From Parasulfuritortus cantonensis (lineage in GTDB: Bacteria; Pseudomonadota; Gammaproteobacteria; Burkholderiales; Thiobacillaceae), in contig NZ_SJZB01000014.1 of NCBI RefSeq assembly GCF_004337445.1, positions 109,088 to 173,087 of the forward strand: DNA of 64,000 nucleotides, in the 5' to 3' direction. The notes beneath the pieces are model-generated. The model searched no databases, had not been told where the DNA came from, and saw nothing but the letters and a program-made list of their open reading frames with translations. Made by a program: the position numbers and the translations under genes. Shown piece by piece: positions 10,811-20,184 of this stretch. How positions within the stretch are numbered: the stretch's first letter is position 1; each line of letters begins with the position of its first letter.

Positions 10811-12287
10811 CCTCCCTCCCCAGCGTCCTGGCCGGACGCCCGCGCCCGCGTACCGGGACGCTGACGCCGAGCCGGCGCAGCTTGGCGCGCAGGCCCGGCC
10901 GGGACAGGCCGAGCTCGCTGGCGGCATGGGTGAGGTTGCCGTCGTGCTTGCGCAGGGCCTCGCAGAGCAGGCGTGCCTCCATGGCGTCGAGGCGGCCGCC
11001 GGCCGGCGTGCCGGCCTCGTCGCGCGGCGGGCGCAGGCCGGCCAGGCTGGCCTGCTGGCGGATCGCCAGGGCCAGGGCGTCGAGATCGAGCAGGGCCCGG
11101 TCCGACACCACCAGCATGCGCTGGATCTCGTTCTGCAGTTCGCGCACGTTGCCGGGCCAGGCGTAGGCCTGCATGCAGGCCAGCACCTCGGGGGCGAAGC
11201 CGTCGACCCGGCGGCCCAGGTTGGCGCTCACCTTGGCCAGGATGCGGCGCGCCAGTTCGGGGATGTCCATGGGCCGCTCGCGCAGGGCCGGCACGCGCAC
11301 GGGCACCGTCGCCAGGCGGTAGTAGAGGTCCTCGCGGAAACGCCCGGCGCGGACCTCGTCCTCCAGGTGGCGGTTGGTCGCGGCGACCACGCGCACGTCC
11401 ACCGCGACCGTGCGGCTGCTGCCCAGGGGCCGGAACTCGCCCTCCTGGAGCACGCGCAGGAGCTTGACCTGGAAGGCCGCCGAGGTCTCGCCGATCTCGT
11501 CCAGGAACAGGGTGCCGCCATGGGCCTGCTGGAACAGGCCGACGCGGTCCTGGCTGGCGCCGGTATAGGCGCCCTTCTTGTGGCCGAACAGTTCGGACTC
11601 CAGCAGGGTGTCGGGCAGGGCGCCGCAGTTCTCGACCACGAACGGCTGCTCGGCGCGGCCGCCGCCGTAGTGGATGGCGCGCGCCAGGAGTTCCTTGCCG
11701 GTGCCCGATTCGCCCTCGATCAGCACCGGCACGTCGTAGTTCGCGGCCCGCTCGACCAGCTGGCAGACCGCCTGCATGGGACTGTCCGCCGCGCGCACGA
11801 TGGCATCCGGCGCGAAGGCCTGGCGCAGGCGCGCCCGGTTCTCGCCGACGCGGCCGCGCAGATGCGGTTCGGCGGCGCGCAATTCCAGGGTCAGGCGGTG
11901 GTTCTCGGTCTCCAGGCGCTGCAGTTCGGCGGCCCGGCGCAGGGTGAGCAGCAACTGGTCCGGGTGCCAGGGCTTGAGCAGGTACTGGTAGATGCCGGCC
12001 TCGTTGATGCCGGCGATGATGTCCTCGCTGTCGGTATAGCCGGAGATGATGATGCGAACGGTGTCCGGCCAGGCCTCGCGCACCTGGCGCAGGAAGGCGA
12101 CGCCGCTCATGCCCGGCATGCGCTGGTCGGTGAGCACGACGTGGACGCGGTGGTCCTCCATGAGGGCGAGGGCCTCGGCGGCGCCCGACGCGGTAAGGAC
12201 GTTGAAGTCCTCGTCCAGGGTGCGGCGCAACGCCTCCTGCGAACGCGGCTCGTCGTCAACGACCAGGATGGTCGACAACTCGGTCAA
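10803..12287 (-). CDS. hoxA: Sigma-54-dependent response regulator HoxA (hydrogenase activator)
   Basis: A 494-residue NtrC-family activator. The receiver (residues 6-118) has D54 in '[13 protein letters not shown]'. The AAA+ domain has Walker A 'GESGTGKE', the sigma-54 contact loop 'GAYTGA' and Walker B '[11 protein letters not shown]'. A Fis-type helix-turn-helix ends the protein ('[19 protein letters not shown]'). The start is taken as TTG 12287, because the receiver begins immediately and a GGAGGAG site lies 7 nt upstream; an in-frame upstream ATG would add about 50 residues of intergenic character. In Ralstonia, HoxA switches on sigma-54 promoters of hydrogenase operons and is kept in check by HoxBC/HoxJ without H2. 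The hydrogenase structural genes themselves are not in this window. Confidence 0.92.
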   Translation of the reverse strand: MTELSTILVVDDEPRSQEALRRTLDEDFNVLTASGAAEALALMEDHRVHVVLTDQRMPGMSGVAFLRQVREAWPDTVRIIISGYTDSEDIIAGINEAGIYQYLLKPWHPDQLLLTLRRAAELQRLETENHRLTLELRAAEPHLRGRVGENRARLRQAFAPDAIVRAADSPMQAVCQLVERAANYDVPVLIEGESGTGKELLARAIHYGGGRAEQPFVVENCGALPDTLLESELFGHKKGAYTGASQDRVGLFQQAHGGTLFLDEIGETSAAFQVKLLRVLQEGEFRPLGSSRTVAVDVRVVAATNRHLEDEVRAGRFREDLYYRLATVPVRVPALRERPMDIPELARRILAKVSANLGRRVDGFAPEVLACMQAYAWPGNVRELQNEIQRMLVVSDRALLDLDALALAIRQQASLAGLRPPRDEAGTPAGGRLDAMEARLLCEALRKHDGNLTHAASELGLSRPGLRAKLRRLGVSVPVRGRGRPARTLGREDG

Positions 12288-12457
12288 TGGCGGTCTCCTC
12301 CATCTCGAAAATGGCGCCGGACGAACGGCCCGGAGGTGCGACCGCGGGGACAACGCGGCACCGGCCGGGATACAGCGAAACGGTATTGGATTTGTCTGCG
12401 GCGACGGTCGAGGCGCCGCCATGGCATGGATTCTATACCCATGCCCGACCGTCCTGG
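12288..12457. other. 170-bp gap upstream of the hox operon
   Basis: This gap separates the unknown gene (stop 12458) from hoxA (start 12287) on the same strand and should hold the hox operon promoter. On the minus strand a TATAGA-like -10 is visible near 12435, without a convincing -35. No sigma-54 -24/-12 pair was found, and no terminator hairpin is evident. Confidence 0.35.
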
Positions 12458-13537
12458 CTAGGCCGCGCGGGCCTGCTCGGGGCAGCTGCGGTCCCGGCGC
12501 GGACCGTCGTAGCGGACCTCGACGGCCGCCACCGTCGCGTCGCCCAGTTCCGCGTGCATGGCCAGGAGGGCCTCGGTCTCGGCCTGCCAGCGGGCCAGGC
12601 CCTGGCGCGCCGCCTGCTCGATGCCGGCCAGGTCGCCGCCCGCCTGCCAATGCTCGTAGGCCTGCGCCAGCTCGGGCGCCAGCTTGCGGCGCATGCCGAC
12701 GAAGTTGGCGAAAAAGAAGTGCAGCGCCGCCGGGTCGCCGCGCTCGACCAGGCCCGGCAAGGTGGACAGGCAGTCCGCGTAGAGGTCGCGTACCGCCCGC
12801 ACCATGATCTCGGCCCGGCTCCGCATCACGGTCAGCAGCAGGCCCTCCCAGGCCTCGCCCAGGGCGGCGCCGACGCGGGCCTCGCCGAGTTCGTGCAGGA
12901 GCACCGATTCCATCTCGGTGGCGGTCATGGCATCCAGGGCCGCCTCCGGGGCGGTGTCGAACGGGTAGCAGGCGAGCGCCCTGGCCATGGCGTCGTTCTT
13001 GCGGCTCCAGCGCCATTCCTCGTACTTCTCCCAGAGCCAGCGGCGCAGCGCCTCGGTCCGGATGAACAGGGTGCGGTCCAGGTACATGCCCGGCGGGGCC
13101 TCGAGGTCGCGCGCCAGTTCGTGGCCGGTGACGTAGACGTCGAAGCCGTGCCGGCGTTCGCGCCGGAGCAGCTCGCCGAGGAAGAAGTGCGGCTTGCAGT
13201 GGCGGCCGTAGCCTCCGCTGTAGACATAGCCGTGTTCGAGCAGCACGGCATTGATGCGCGCCGCCTCGAACGGGTCGACCGGGCCGTCCGGCAGGGGCAC
13301 GGGCTCGTAGGGGACGGCCTCCAGGCCATCCCAGAGCTGGCCGCGCAGGTTCATCCAGTCGCCCACCTCGGCGCGGGCCATCTCGCGGCTGAGCGGGATG
13401 GCGTGTTCCCAGCGGTAGAGTTCGCGCATCTTGAGCAGGAAGGTGCACAGGGTCAGGTCGCCGGCGTGCTGGGCGTCCGAGATGTGGCAGTTTTGCCGGA
13501 TAGCCCCGACAATGGCGTCCAGATCGAAACCGGTCAT
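12458..13537 (-). CDS. Conserved protein of unknown function (359 aa)
   Basis: A 359-residue soluble protein starting at ATG 13537 ('MTGFDLDAIVGAIRQNCHIS'). It is rich in aromatic and charged residues, with a recognisable block 'YGRHCKPHFFLGELLRRERR', a histidine/glutamate-containing 'VTGHELARDLEAPPG' and 'RTLFIRTEALRRWLWEKYEE'. No signal peptide or membrane segment is seen. It resembles a conserved family seen in sulfur bacteria that I recall under the label Sfum_1244, but I cannot confirm this. It is divergent from the EVE gene, with only 49 bp between the starts. It lies upstream of hoxA on the same strand, across a 170-bp gap. Function is unknown; the His/Glu-containing block could be a metal site, which is a guess. 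Confidence 0.75.
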   Translation of the reverse strand: MTGFDLDAIVGAIRQNCHISDAQHAGDLTLCTFLLKMRELYRWEHAIPLSREMARAEVGDWMNLRGQLWDGLEAVPYEPVPLPDGPVDPFEAARINAVLLEHGYVYSGGYGRHCKPHFFLGELLRRERRHGFDVYVTGHELARDLEAPPGMYLDRTLFIRTEALRRWLWEKYEEWRWSRKNDAMARALACYPFDTAPEAALDAMTATEMESVLLHELGEARVGAALGEAWEGLLLTVMRSRAEIMVRAVRDLYADCLSTLPGLVERGDPAALHFFFANFVGMRRKLAPELAQAYEHWQAGGDLAGIEQAARQGLARWQAETEALLAMHAELGDATVAAVEVRYDGPRRDRSCPEQARAA

Positions 13538-13586
13538 GGCAGAATATCCGAGAGATTTTGTCGGATTATAGATTGGAGAACGACGG

Positions 13587-14032
<446 letters not shown>

Positions 14033-14036
<4 letters not shown>

Positions 14037-14830
14037 CCTTTCTGGCCGCCTACGCCGCGCTCGGCCTGGTGTCCGGCTTCATCGCCGGCCTGCTCGGGGT
14101 CGGCGGCGGCCTGGTCCTGGTGCCGGTGCTGTCCTGGATCTACGCCTACGAGGGCTTTCCGGCCGCCTACAACATCCACATGGCCCTAGGCACCTCGCTG
14201 GCGGTCATCGTCCTGACCTCCCTGTCCAGCCTGCGCGCCCACCATCGCCACGGCGCCGTGCGCTGGCCGGCGGTGCGCCGGATCGCCCCGGGCATCGTGC
14301 TCGGCACCCTGGCCGGCGCCATCGCCGCGGCCTGGCTGCCGGACCGCGGCCTGCGCTGGTTCTTCGTCGCCTTCCTGTTCTACGCCGCGACCCAGATGCT
14401 GCTCGGCTTCAAGGCCAATCCGCAGCGCGAGCTGCCCGGCTGGCCGGGCATGACCGCGGCCGGCACGGTGATCGGCCTGGTGTCGAGCTGGGTCGGCATC
14501 GGCGGCGGCACCCTGTCGGTGCCGTTCCTGAACTGGTGCAACGTGCGTTTCCAGGAGGCCATCGGCACCTCCGCGGCGATCGGCTTCCCGATCGCCGTCT
14601 CGGGCGCGCTGGGCTACTCGCTGTCCGGCCAGGTCGCCGCCGGCATGCCGGCCCACAGCGCCGGCTTCGTCTACCTGCCCGCGCTCGCCGGGGTGGCGCT
14701 GTTCAGCATCCTGACCGCCCCGCTCGGCGCCCGCCTGACCCACAGCCTGCCGGTGCCGCGCCTGAAGAAGATATTCGCCGGCCTGCTCTATGTCCTCGGC
14801 CTGCGCATGCTGTACGGACTCATTACGTGA
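14033..14830 (+). CDS. TauE/SafE family sulfite/anion exporter
   Basis: A 265-residue membrane protein with about eight hydrophobic segments and two repeated TauE/SafE halves, each starting with a glycine-rich motif ('GLLGVGGGLVLVPVL' and 'SWVGIGGGTLSVPFL'). Such proteins export sulfite, sulfoacetate or related organosulfur anions in characterised cases. The best start is TTG 14033, which overlaps the upstream EVE stop (TTGA) and places the first membrane helix right at the N terminus; the ribosome site is weak. A paralogue of identical length lies at 23716. In a sulfur oxidiser a sulfite exporter is a reasonable, but unproven, assignment. Confidence 0.88.
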
Positions 14831-14848
14831 CGATCGAGAGGAGATGAC

Positions 14849-15574
14849 ATGCGTTACCTGCTTGCCCTGGCCGCCCTGCTGGCCAGCCTGAATGCCTGCG
14901 CCGCCGACTACGCCCGCGAACAGAAGTGGGCCGACGAGGTCCTGCCCTCGGTCCTGGTCGGCGACCCGGTCTGGCTCGCCCAGGCCAACGGCCACAAGTT
15001 CCTCGGCCTGTACACGCCGGTCGCCAACGCCAAGGCCGGCTTGGTCGTGGTGCACGGCATCGGCGTGCACCCGGACTGGGGCCTGGTGAGCGCCCTGCGC
15101 CAGCAACTGCCCGAGGCCGGCTACGCCACCCTGTCGGTGCAGATGCCGGTGCTCGCCGCCGACGCCAAGGTGGACGACTACCTGCCCACCTTCGACGAGG
15201 CGGCCGAACGCCTGAAACTGGCGGTGCAGTTCCTCAAGGACAAGGGCTACACGAAGGTCGCCATCGTCGCCCACAGCCTGGGCACCCGGATGAGCTACCA
15301 CTACCTCAGCCAGACCCCCGCCACGCCGGTCGTCGCCTGGGTCGCCATCGGGGCGCCCGCGGCCCTGGACACGGCGAAGCTGAGGATGCCGATCCTCGAC
15401 CTGTACGGCCAGAACGACCTGCCCGCGGTGCTCGCCGGCGCCGCCACCCGGGCGGCCGGCCTGAAACAGAAGGGCTCGACCCAGGTCGTGGTGCCGGGTG
15501 CCGACCACTTCTTCGAGGGCAAGGACGGCCCCCTCCTGGGTCAGGTGCGCGCCTGGCTCGACAAGACGCTGTGA
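14849..15574 (+). CDS. Secreted alpha/beta hydrolase (DUF3530-like)
   Basis: A 241-residue protein with a signal peptide (about residues 1-18, 'LLALAALLASLNACAAD'; the Cys17 context is not a clean lipobox). The alpha/beta hydrolase core shows 'VVVHGIGVHPDWG' (oxyanion strand-turn), nucleophile elbow 'VAHSLGTR', an Asp in 'DLYGQNDLPA' and a catalytic His in 'GADHFFEG'. The match to DUF3530-type proteins of proteobacteria is by pattern. It sits 18 bp after the TauE/SafE gene behind a GAGAGGAGATGAC ribosome site, so it is probably co-transcribed, and it converges on pilU. The substrate is unknown. Confidence 0.82.
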   Translation: MRYLLALAALLASLNACAADYAREQKWADEVLPSVLVGDPVWLAQANGHKFLGLYTPVANAKAGLVVVHGIGVHPDWGLVSALRQQLPEAGYATLSVQMPVLAADAKVDDYLPTFDEAAERLKLAVQFLKDKGYTKVAIVAHSLGTRMSYHYLSQTPATPVVAWVAIGAPAALDTAKLRMPILDLYGQNDLPAVLAGAATRAAGLKQKGSTQVVVPGADHFFEGKDGPLLGQVRAWLDKTL

Positions 15575-15587
15575 CGGCCGCGGCCGC

Positions 15588-16712
15588 CTAGACGACGCCG
15601 AACGGACCGGTCGCCCGGTTCGAGAGGTCGTCCTCCTGCTGGCCGCCCAGCTTGATGCGCAGGCGCAGGTCGTTGTAGGAATCGGCGTTGCGCAAGGCCT
15701 CTTCCTGGCTGATCACGCCGGCCGCGTAGAGGTCGTAGAGCGACTGGTCGAAGGTCTGCATGCCGAGGTCGCGCGACTTCGCCATGAGGCCCTTGATCTC
15801 GTCCAGGCGGTTCTTCTGGATCATGTCCGCGATCAGCGGCGTACCCAGCAGGACCTCCACCGCCGGGATGCGGCCCTTGCCGTCGGCGCGCGGGATCAGG
15901 CGTTGCGAGACGATGCCGCGCAGGTTCATGGATAGATCCAGCAGCAACTGCTCGCGCCGCTCCAGGGGGAACATGCTCAGTATCCGCTCCAGGGCCTGGT
16001 TGGCGTTGTTGGCGTGCAGGGTGGACAGGCACAGGTGGCCGGTCTCGGCGTAGGACATGGCGAATTCCATGATCGAACGCTCGCGGATCTCGCCGATCAG
16101 GATCACGTCCGGGGCCTGGCGCAGGGAATTCTTCAGGGCGGTGTGCCAGTCCTCGGTGTCGGTACCCACCTCGCGCTGGGTGATGATGCTCTGGCCGTGC
16201 TGGTGCACGAACTCGATCGGGTCCTCGACGGTGAGTATGTGGTCGGCCCGGCGCTGGTTGCGGTAGCCGATCATGGCCGCCAGCGAGGTCGACTTGCCGC
16301 TGCCCGTCGCGCCGACCATGAGGATCAGGCCGCGCGGCATCATGGCGACATCCTTCAGGATGGGCGGCAGGTGCAGATCGGCGATCTCGGGGATGGTGGT
16401 ATTGATGGTCCGGAAGACGATGCCGACCCGGCTCTGCTGCATGAAGGCGCTGACCCGGAAGCGGCCGATGGCATCGTCGAAGATGGCGAAGTTGGCTTCC
16501 TTGTTGTTCAGGAAACCGTTCCACTGCTTCTCGGTCATCACCGACTTGGCCAGGGACTGGGTCTCGGCGGGGGTCAGCTTGACCTCCGACAGCGGCACCA
16601 CCTTGCCGTCCACCTTCAGGGCGGGCGGAAAACCCGCGGTCAGGAACAGGTCGGACGCCTTGCGTTCGACCATGGTGCGCAGCCAGCCGGCTACGGGGTT
16701 CGTGCCGCTCAT
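15588..16712 (-). CDS. pilU: Type IV pilus retraction ATPase accessory protein PilU
   Basis: A 374-residue hexameric secretion ATPase of the PilT/PilU class. Visible motifs are the N-terminal 'ASDLFLTAGFPPALKVDG', Walker A 'GATGSGKST', the Asp box 'TVEDPIEFVH', Walker B 'VILIGEIRE' and the His box 'LSTLHANNA'. It lacks the PilT hallmark AIRNLIRE, having 'PLIADMIQKNR' instead, which identifies PilU. PilU assists PilT-driven retraction in twitching. The start ATG 16712 overlaps the pilT stop (ATGA); the nearest alternative frames upstream belong to pilT. Confidence 0.96.
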   Translation of the reverse strand: MSGTNPVAGWLRTMVERKASDLFLTAGFPPALKVDGKVVPLSEVKLTPAETQSLAKSVMTEKQWNGFLNNKEANFAIFDDAIGRFRVSAFMQQSRVGIVFRTINTTIPEIADLHLPPILKDVAMMPRGLILMVGATGSGKSTSLAAMIGYRNQRRADHILTVEDPIEFVHQHGQSIITQREVGTDTEDWHTALKNSLRQAPDVILIGEIRERSIMEFAMSYAETGHLCLSTLHANNANQALERILSMFPLERREQLLLDLSMNLRGIVSQRLIPRADGKGRIPAVEVLLGTPLIADMIQKNRLDEIKGLMAKSRDLGMQTFDQSLYDLYAAGVISQEEALRNADSYNDLRLRIKLGGQQEDDLSNRATGPFGVV

Positions 16713-17749
16713 CTGAACAGGTCCTTGTTGACCGCGACCGTGCGCGCCTCGCCGGGATCGACGTAGTTGCGCCGCACCAGGTCGGTGAGGCATTGGTCCA
16801 GGGTCTGCATGCCCAGGGCCTGGCCGGTCTGGATCGAGGAATACATCTGCGCCACCTTGTTCTCGCGGATCAGGTTGCGGATGGCCGGGGTGCCGATCAT
16901 GATCTCGTGGGCGGCGATCCGGCCGCTGCCGTCCTTGCGCTTCATCAGGGCCTGCGAGATGACGGCACGGATCGACTCCGACAGCATGGACCGGACCATG
17001 TCCTTCTCGGCGGCCGGGAACACGTCGATGATCCGGTCGATGGTCTTGGCGGCGGAACTGGTGTGCAGGGTGGCGAACACCAGGTGGCCGGTCTCGGCCG
17101 CGGTCAGGGCCAGGCGGATGGTTTCCAGGTCGCGCATTTCGCCCACCAGGATGACGTCCGGGTCCTCGCGCAGGGCCGAGCGCAACGAGTTCTCGAAACT
17201 CTTGGTGTGCGGTCCCAGCTCGCGCTGGTTGATCAGGCACTTCTTGCTCTGGTGCACGAATTCGATCGGGTCCTCGATGGTGAGGATGTGGCCGTGCAGG
17301 TTGTCGTTGACGTAGTCGATCATGGCCGCCAGGGTGGTCGACTTGCCCGAGCCGGTCGGCCCGGTGACCAGGACGATGCCGCGCGGCTGGTCGGAAATCT
17401 CCTTGAAGCTGCGCGGCGCCTCCAGTTCCTCGAGAGTGAGCACCTTGGAGGGCACCGTCCGGAAGGCGGCCGAGGCGCCCCGCTCCTGGTTGTAGGCGTT
17501 GACCCGGAAACGCGCCACGCCGGGCAGGGCGAAGGAGAAGTCGGTTTCCAGGAATTCCTCGTAGGCCTTGCGCTGCGCGTCGCTCATGACGTCGTAGATC
17601 ATCGCCCGGACCTGGGTGTTGTCCATCGCCGGCACGTTGATGCGGCGGATGTCGCCGTGTACCCGGATCATGGGCGGCAGCCCAGCCGACAGGTGCAGGT
17701 CGGACGCCTTGTTCTTTACCGCGAAAGTCAGGAGGTCGGAAATTTCCAT
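16709..17749 (-). CDS. pilT: Type IV pilus twitching motility ATPase PilT
   Basis: A 346-residue retraction ATPase. It begins 'MEISDLLTFAVKNKASDLHL', has Walker A 'GPTGSGKST', Asp box 'TIEDPIEFVH', Walker B 'VILVGEMRD', His box 'FATLHTSSA' and the diagnostic 'AIRNLIRENK' near residue 275, essential for retraction in characterised PilT. The start at 17749 was chosen over longer frames because residue 1 matches the conserved N terminus and pilT diverges from yggS just upstream. Together with pilMNOPQ and the Pil-Chp genes in this window it forms a nearly complete twitching system; the pilin and pilB are elsewhere. Confidence 0.97.
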   Translation of the reverse strand: MEISDLLTFAVKNKASDLHLSAGLPPMIRVHGDIRRINVPAMDNTQVRAMIYDVMSDAQRKAYEEFLETDFSFALPGVARFRVNAYNQERGASAAFRTVPSKVLTLEELEAPRSFKEISDQPRGIVLVTGPTGSGKSTTLAAMIDYVNDNLHGHILTIEDPIEFVHQSKKCLINQRELGPHTKSFENSLRSALREDPDVILVGEMRDLETIRLALTAAETGHLVFATLHTSSAAKTIDRIIDVFPAAEKDMVRSMLSESIRAVISQALMKRKDGSGRIAAHEIMIGTPAIRNLIRENKVAQMYSSIQTGQALGMQTLDQCLTDLVRRNYVDPGEARTVAVNKDLFR

Positions 17750-17800
17750 CTTATAATTCGCGTAGTTATGAATAAAGACGGGCAAAGGTCTGAAACCATT

Positions 17801-18484
17801 ATGGGTGCAATTCCGGCGGGGTTGCAAGTTTGCCGGGAGCGCATCGCCAAGGCCTGTGCCGCGGCCGGGCGCGATCCGCGCGCCGTCATGCTGCTGGCCG
17901 TCAGCAAGACCTTCCCGGGCGCCGCCGTGCGCGAGGCCTGGCAGGCCGGCCAGACCGCCTTCGGCGAGAGCTACCTGCAGGAGGCCCTGGCCAAGCTGGA
18001 CGAACTCGCCGACCTGGCCATCGAGTGGCATTTCATCGGCCCGGTCCAGAGCAACAAGACGCGGCCGATCGCCGAGCGGTTCGCCTGGGTGCACGGCGTC
18101 GACCGCCTGAAGATCGCCGAGCGCCTGGCCGAAGCCCGCCCGGGCGAGGCCGCGCCGCTGAACGTCTGCATCCAGGTCAACGTCAGCGGCGAAGCGAGCA
18201 AGCACGGCGTCGCACCGGAGGAAGCCCTGACGCTGGCCCGCCAGGTGGCGGCGTTGCCGCGCCTGAAGCTGCGCGGCTTCATGGCCATCCCGCGCGAGAC
18301 GGACGACCCCGCCGAGCAGCGGGGCCAGTTCGCGCGCCTGCGCGGCCTGTTCGAACAAGCGGCCGGTCTCGGCCTCGACACCCTGTCCATGGGCATGTCG
18401 GGCGACCTCGAGGCGGCCATCATGGAAGGTGCCACCATCGTACGCGTGGGCACCGCGATCTTCGGAAAGAGAGAGTACATATGA
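17801..18484 (+). CDS. yggS: YggS-family PLP homeostasis protein (PLPBP)
   Basis: A 227-residue alanine-racemase-fold protein that binds pyridoxal phosphate and buffers PLP in the cytoplasm. The PLP lysine is in 'MLLAVSKTFP' (about residue 33); 'GESYLQEALAKL', 'WHFIGPVQSNKTR' and 'LSMGMSGDLEAAI' are family signatures. ATG 17801 is preferred; an upstream in-frame ATG at 17768 has no ribosome site. The stop overlaps the proC start (ATGA). The yggS-proC-yggT-yggU order is widespread in Proteobacteria. Confidence 0.95.
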   Translation: MGAIPAGLQVCRERIAKACAAAGRDPRAVMLLAVSKTFPGAAVREAWQAGQTAFGESYLQEALAKLDELADLAIEWHFIGPVQSNKTRPIAERFAWVHGVDRLKIAERLAEARPGEAAPLNVCIQVNVSGEASKHGVAPEEALTLARQVAALPRLKLRGFMAIPRETDDPAEQRGQFARLRGLFEQAAGLGLDTLSMGMSGDLEAAIMEGATIVRVGTAIFGKREYI

Positions 18485-19290
18485 AGGTAGGTTTCATCGG
18501 CGGCGGCAACATGGCGGAGGCCATGATCGGCGGCATGCTGCGCCAGGGTTTCGCGGCCGCGGACATCCGCGTCACCGAGCCGAACCCGGACCGCCGCGCC
18601 GCCCTGGCGACCCGCTACGGCATCACGGTCGAGGCCGAGGCGGCCGCGACGCTGGCCGTCGACGTCCTGGTCCTGGCGGTGAAACCGCAGGTGCTGCGCG
18701 CGGTGCTCACCAGCCTGCCGCGCCCGGCGCCCGAGACCTGCGTGCTGTCGATCGCCGCCGGCGTGCGCGCCGGCGACATCGCGCGCTGGCTCAACCAGCA
18801 CAAGGCGGTGGTCCGCGCCATGCCCAACACCCCGGCCCTGGTCGGTGCCGGCATCGCCGGCCTGTACGCCCTGCCCGACGTCTCGGCCGAGCAGCAGGCG
18901 CGCGCCGAGACCGTGCTCAAGGCGGTGGGCGAGACGGTCTGGGTGGCCGATGAGGCCCTGATCGACGCCGTCACCGCCATCTCCGGCAGCGGCCCGGCCT
19001 ACGTCTTCCTGTTCATCGAGGCGCTCGAGAGCGCCGGCCGCGCGCTCGGCCTCGACGCCGACGCCGCCCGCACGCTCGCCCTCGGCACCGTCTACGGTTC
19101 CGCCGCCCTGGCCGTGCAGGACGGCAGCGAACCGGCCGAACTGCGCGCCCGGGTCACCTCCAAGGGCGGCACCACCGAGCGCGGGGTCGCCGCCCTCGAG
19201 GAGCACGGCGTCCGCGCCGCGGTCGCCGCCGCCGCCGCCGCGGCGGCGGCGCGGGCCCGTGAACTGGGCGACCAACTGGGCGCCGAGTGA
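18481..19290 (+). CDS. proC: Pyrroline-5-carboxylate reductase
   Basis: A 269-residue NADPH-dependent enzyme for the last step of proline synthesis. The Rossmann motif 'GFIGGGNMAEAMIGGML' is at residues 4-20. 'RAMPNTPALVGAG' and the C-terminal signature 'VTSKGGTTERGVAALEE' are intact. The last 30 residues contain an alanine-rich run ('AAVAAAAAAAAARARELG') that is longer than usual, likely reflecting GCC/GCG codon drift in high-GC DNA. It overlaps yggS at its start (ATGA) and yggT at its end (TGATG). Confidence 0.96.
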   Translation: MKVGFIGGGNMAEAMIGGMLRQGFAAADIRVTEPNPDRRAALATRYGITVEAEAAATLAVDVLVLAVKPQVLRAVLTSLPRPAPETCVLSIAAGVRAGDIARWLNQHKAVVRAMPNTPALVGAGIAGLYALPDVSAEQQARAETVLKAVGETVWVADEALIDAVTAISGSGPAYVFLFIEALESAGRALGLDADAARTLALGTVYGSAALAVQDGSEPAELRARVTSKGGTTERGVAALEEHGVRAAVAAAAAAAAARARELGDQLGAE

Positions 19291-19877
19291 TGTTCCAGGA
19301 CGCCGCGCAATTCCTCCTCCGGATGGCCTGCGAACTGGCCGCCACGGCGTTCTGGCTGCGTTTCTACATGCAGTTGACCCGGGTGCCGTTCCAGAACCCG
19401 TTCGCCCAGTTCGTCGTCAAGGTGACCAATTTCGCGGTCCGCCCGGCCCGCCGGCTGATCCCCGGCCTGTTCGGGCTCGACCTCGCCAGCCTGATGTTCT
19501 TCCTGCTCGCCGAGTTCGTCTGGGTGGTGGCCAGCCACTGGCTGGCGGGCTATCCCTTCCTGGCCGCCGGCGCGGCGGTCTGGCCGGCCTTCCTGCTCCT
19601 GACCGTCGCGGCGGCGGTCAAGCTGGTCATCTACCTGCTCATCGCCCTCATCTTCGTGCAGGCGATCATCAGCTGGGTCAACCCGTTCTCGCCCGCGGCG
19701 CCGGTGTTCTACGCCCTGGCGCGGCCGGTCCTGGCACCCTTCCAGCGTTTCATCCCGCCGATCTCGGGGATCGACCTGTCGCCCCTGGCCGCCTTCGTGG
19801 TGCTGCAGCTGATCCTGATCGTGCCGGTGGCCGGCCTGGAGACCTTCGCCCACCGCCTGGCGTTCGGCCTGCCATGA
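19290..19877 (+). CDS. yggT: YggT family membrane protein
   Basis: A 195-residue integral membrane protein with two YggT units. Each has a 'NPF' motif ('VPFQNPFAQFVVKVT', 'ISWVNPFSPAAPVF') followed by a 'P..R.IP' turn ('RPARRLIPGL', 'APFQRFIPPISGIDL') and a hydrophobic helix. ATG 19290 sits in a TGATG overlap with proC; a GTG codon directly before it is an alternative. The family is linked to osmotic stress and membrane homeostasis, but its biochemical role is unsettled. Confidence 0.92.
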   Translation: MFQDAAQFLLRMACELAATAFWLRFYMQLTRVPFQNPFAQFVVKVTNFAVRPARRLIPGLFGLDLASLMFFLLAEFVWVVASHWLAGYPFLAAGAAVWPAFLLLTVAAAVKLVIYLLIALIFVQAIISWVNPFSPAAPVFYALARPVLAPFQRFIPPISGIDLSPLAAFVVLQLILIVPVAGLETFAHRLAFGLP

Positions 19878-20167
19878 GCGCCTACCCGGTCTGGCTCGCG
19901 GCCGGGGCCGGCGGTGGCTGCGAAATCACCCTGCACGTGCAGCCGGGTGCCTCCCGGAGCGAACTGGCCGGCCTGCACGGCGACGCCCTCAAGCTGAGGA
20001 TCAGCGCCCGCCCGGTCGAGGGGGCCGCCAACGCCGCCGTACTGGACTTCCTGGCCGCCTGGCTCGCCCTGCCCAAACGGGACCTCAAGCTCCTGCGCGG
20101 CGACAAGTCGCGGCGCAAGACGGTCTGGGCACCGATCCCGCCGGAGCGGGTGCCGAAGCCGGCCTAA
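19874..20167 (+). CDS. yggU: DUF167/YggU family protein
   Basis: A 97-residue soluble protein of the YggU (DUF167) family. Its signature is 'HVQPGASRSELAGLHGDALK' followed by 'RISARPVEGAANAAVLDFLA' and 'LLRGDKSRRKTVW'. It overlaps yggT by ATGA and ends the yggS-proC-yggT operon. The molecular function of the family is unknown. Confidence 0.92.
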   Translation: MSAYPVWLAAGAGGGCEITLHVQPGASRSELAGLHGDALKLRISARPVEGAANAAVLDFLAAWLALPKRDLKLLRGDKSRRKTVWAPIPPERVPKPA

Positions 20168-20184
20168 AGGTTCACAATCCGGCC

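Noticed and set aside
10803..13448. An 881-residue fusion of HoxA with upstream sequence
   Set aside because: The N-terminal 380 residues overlap another gene in a different frame and have no domain. The receiver starts at a TTG with a good ribosome site.
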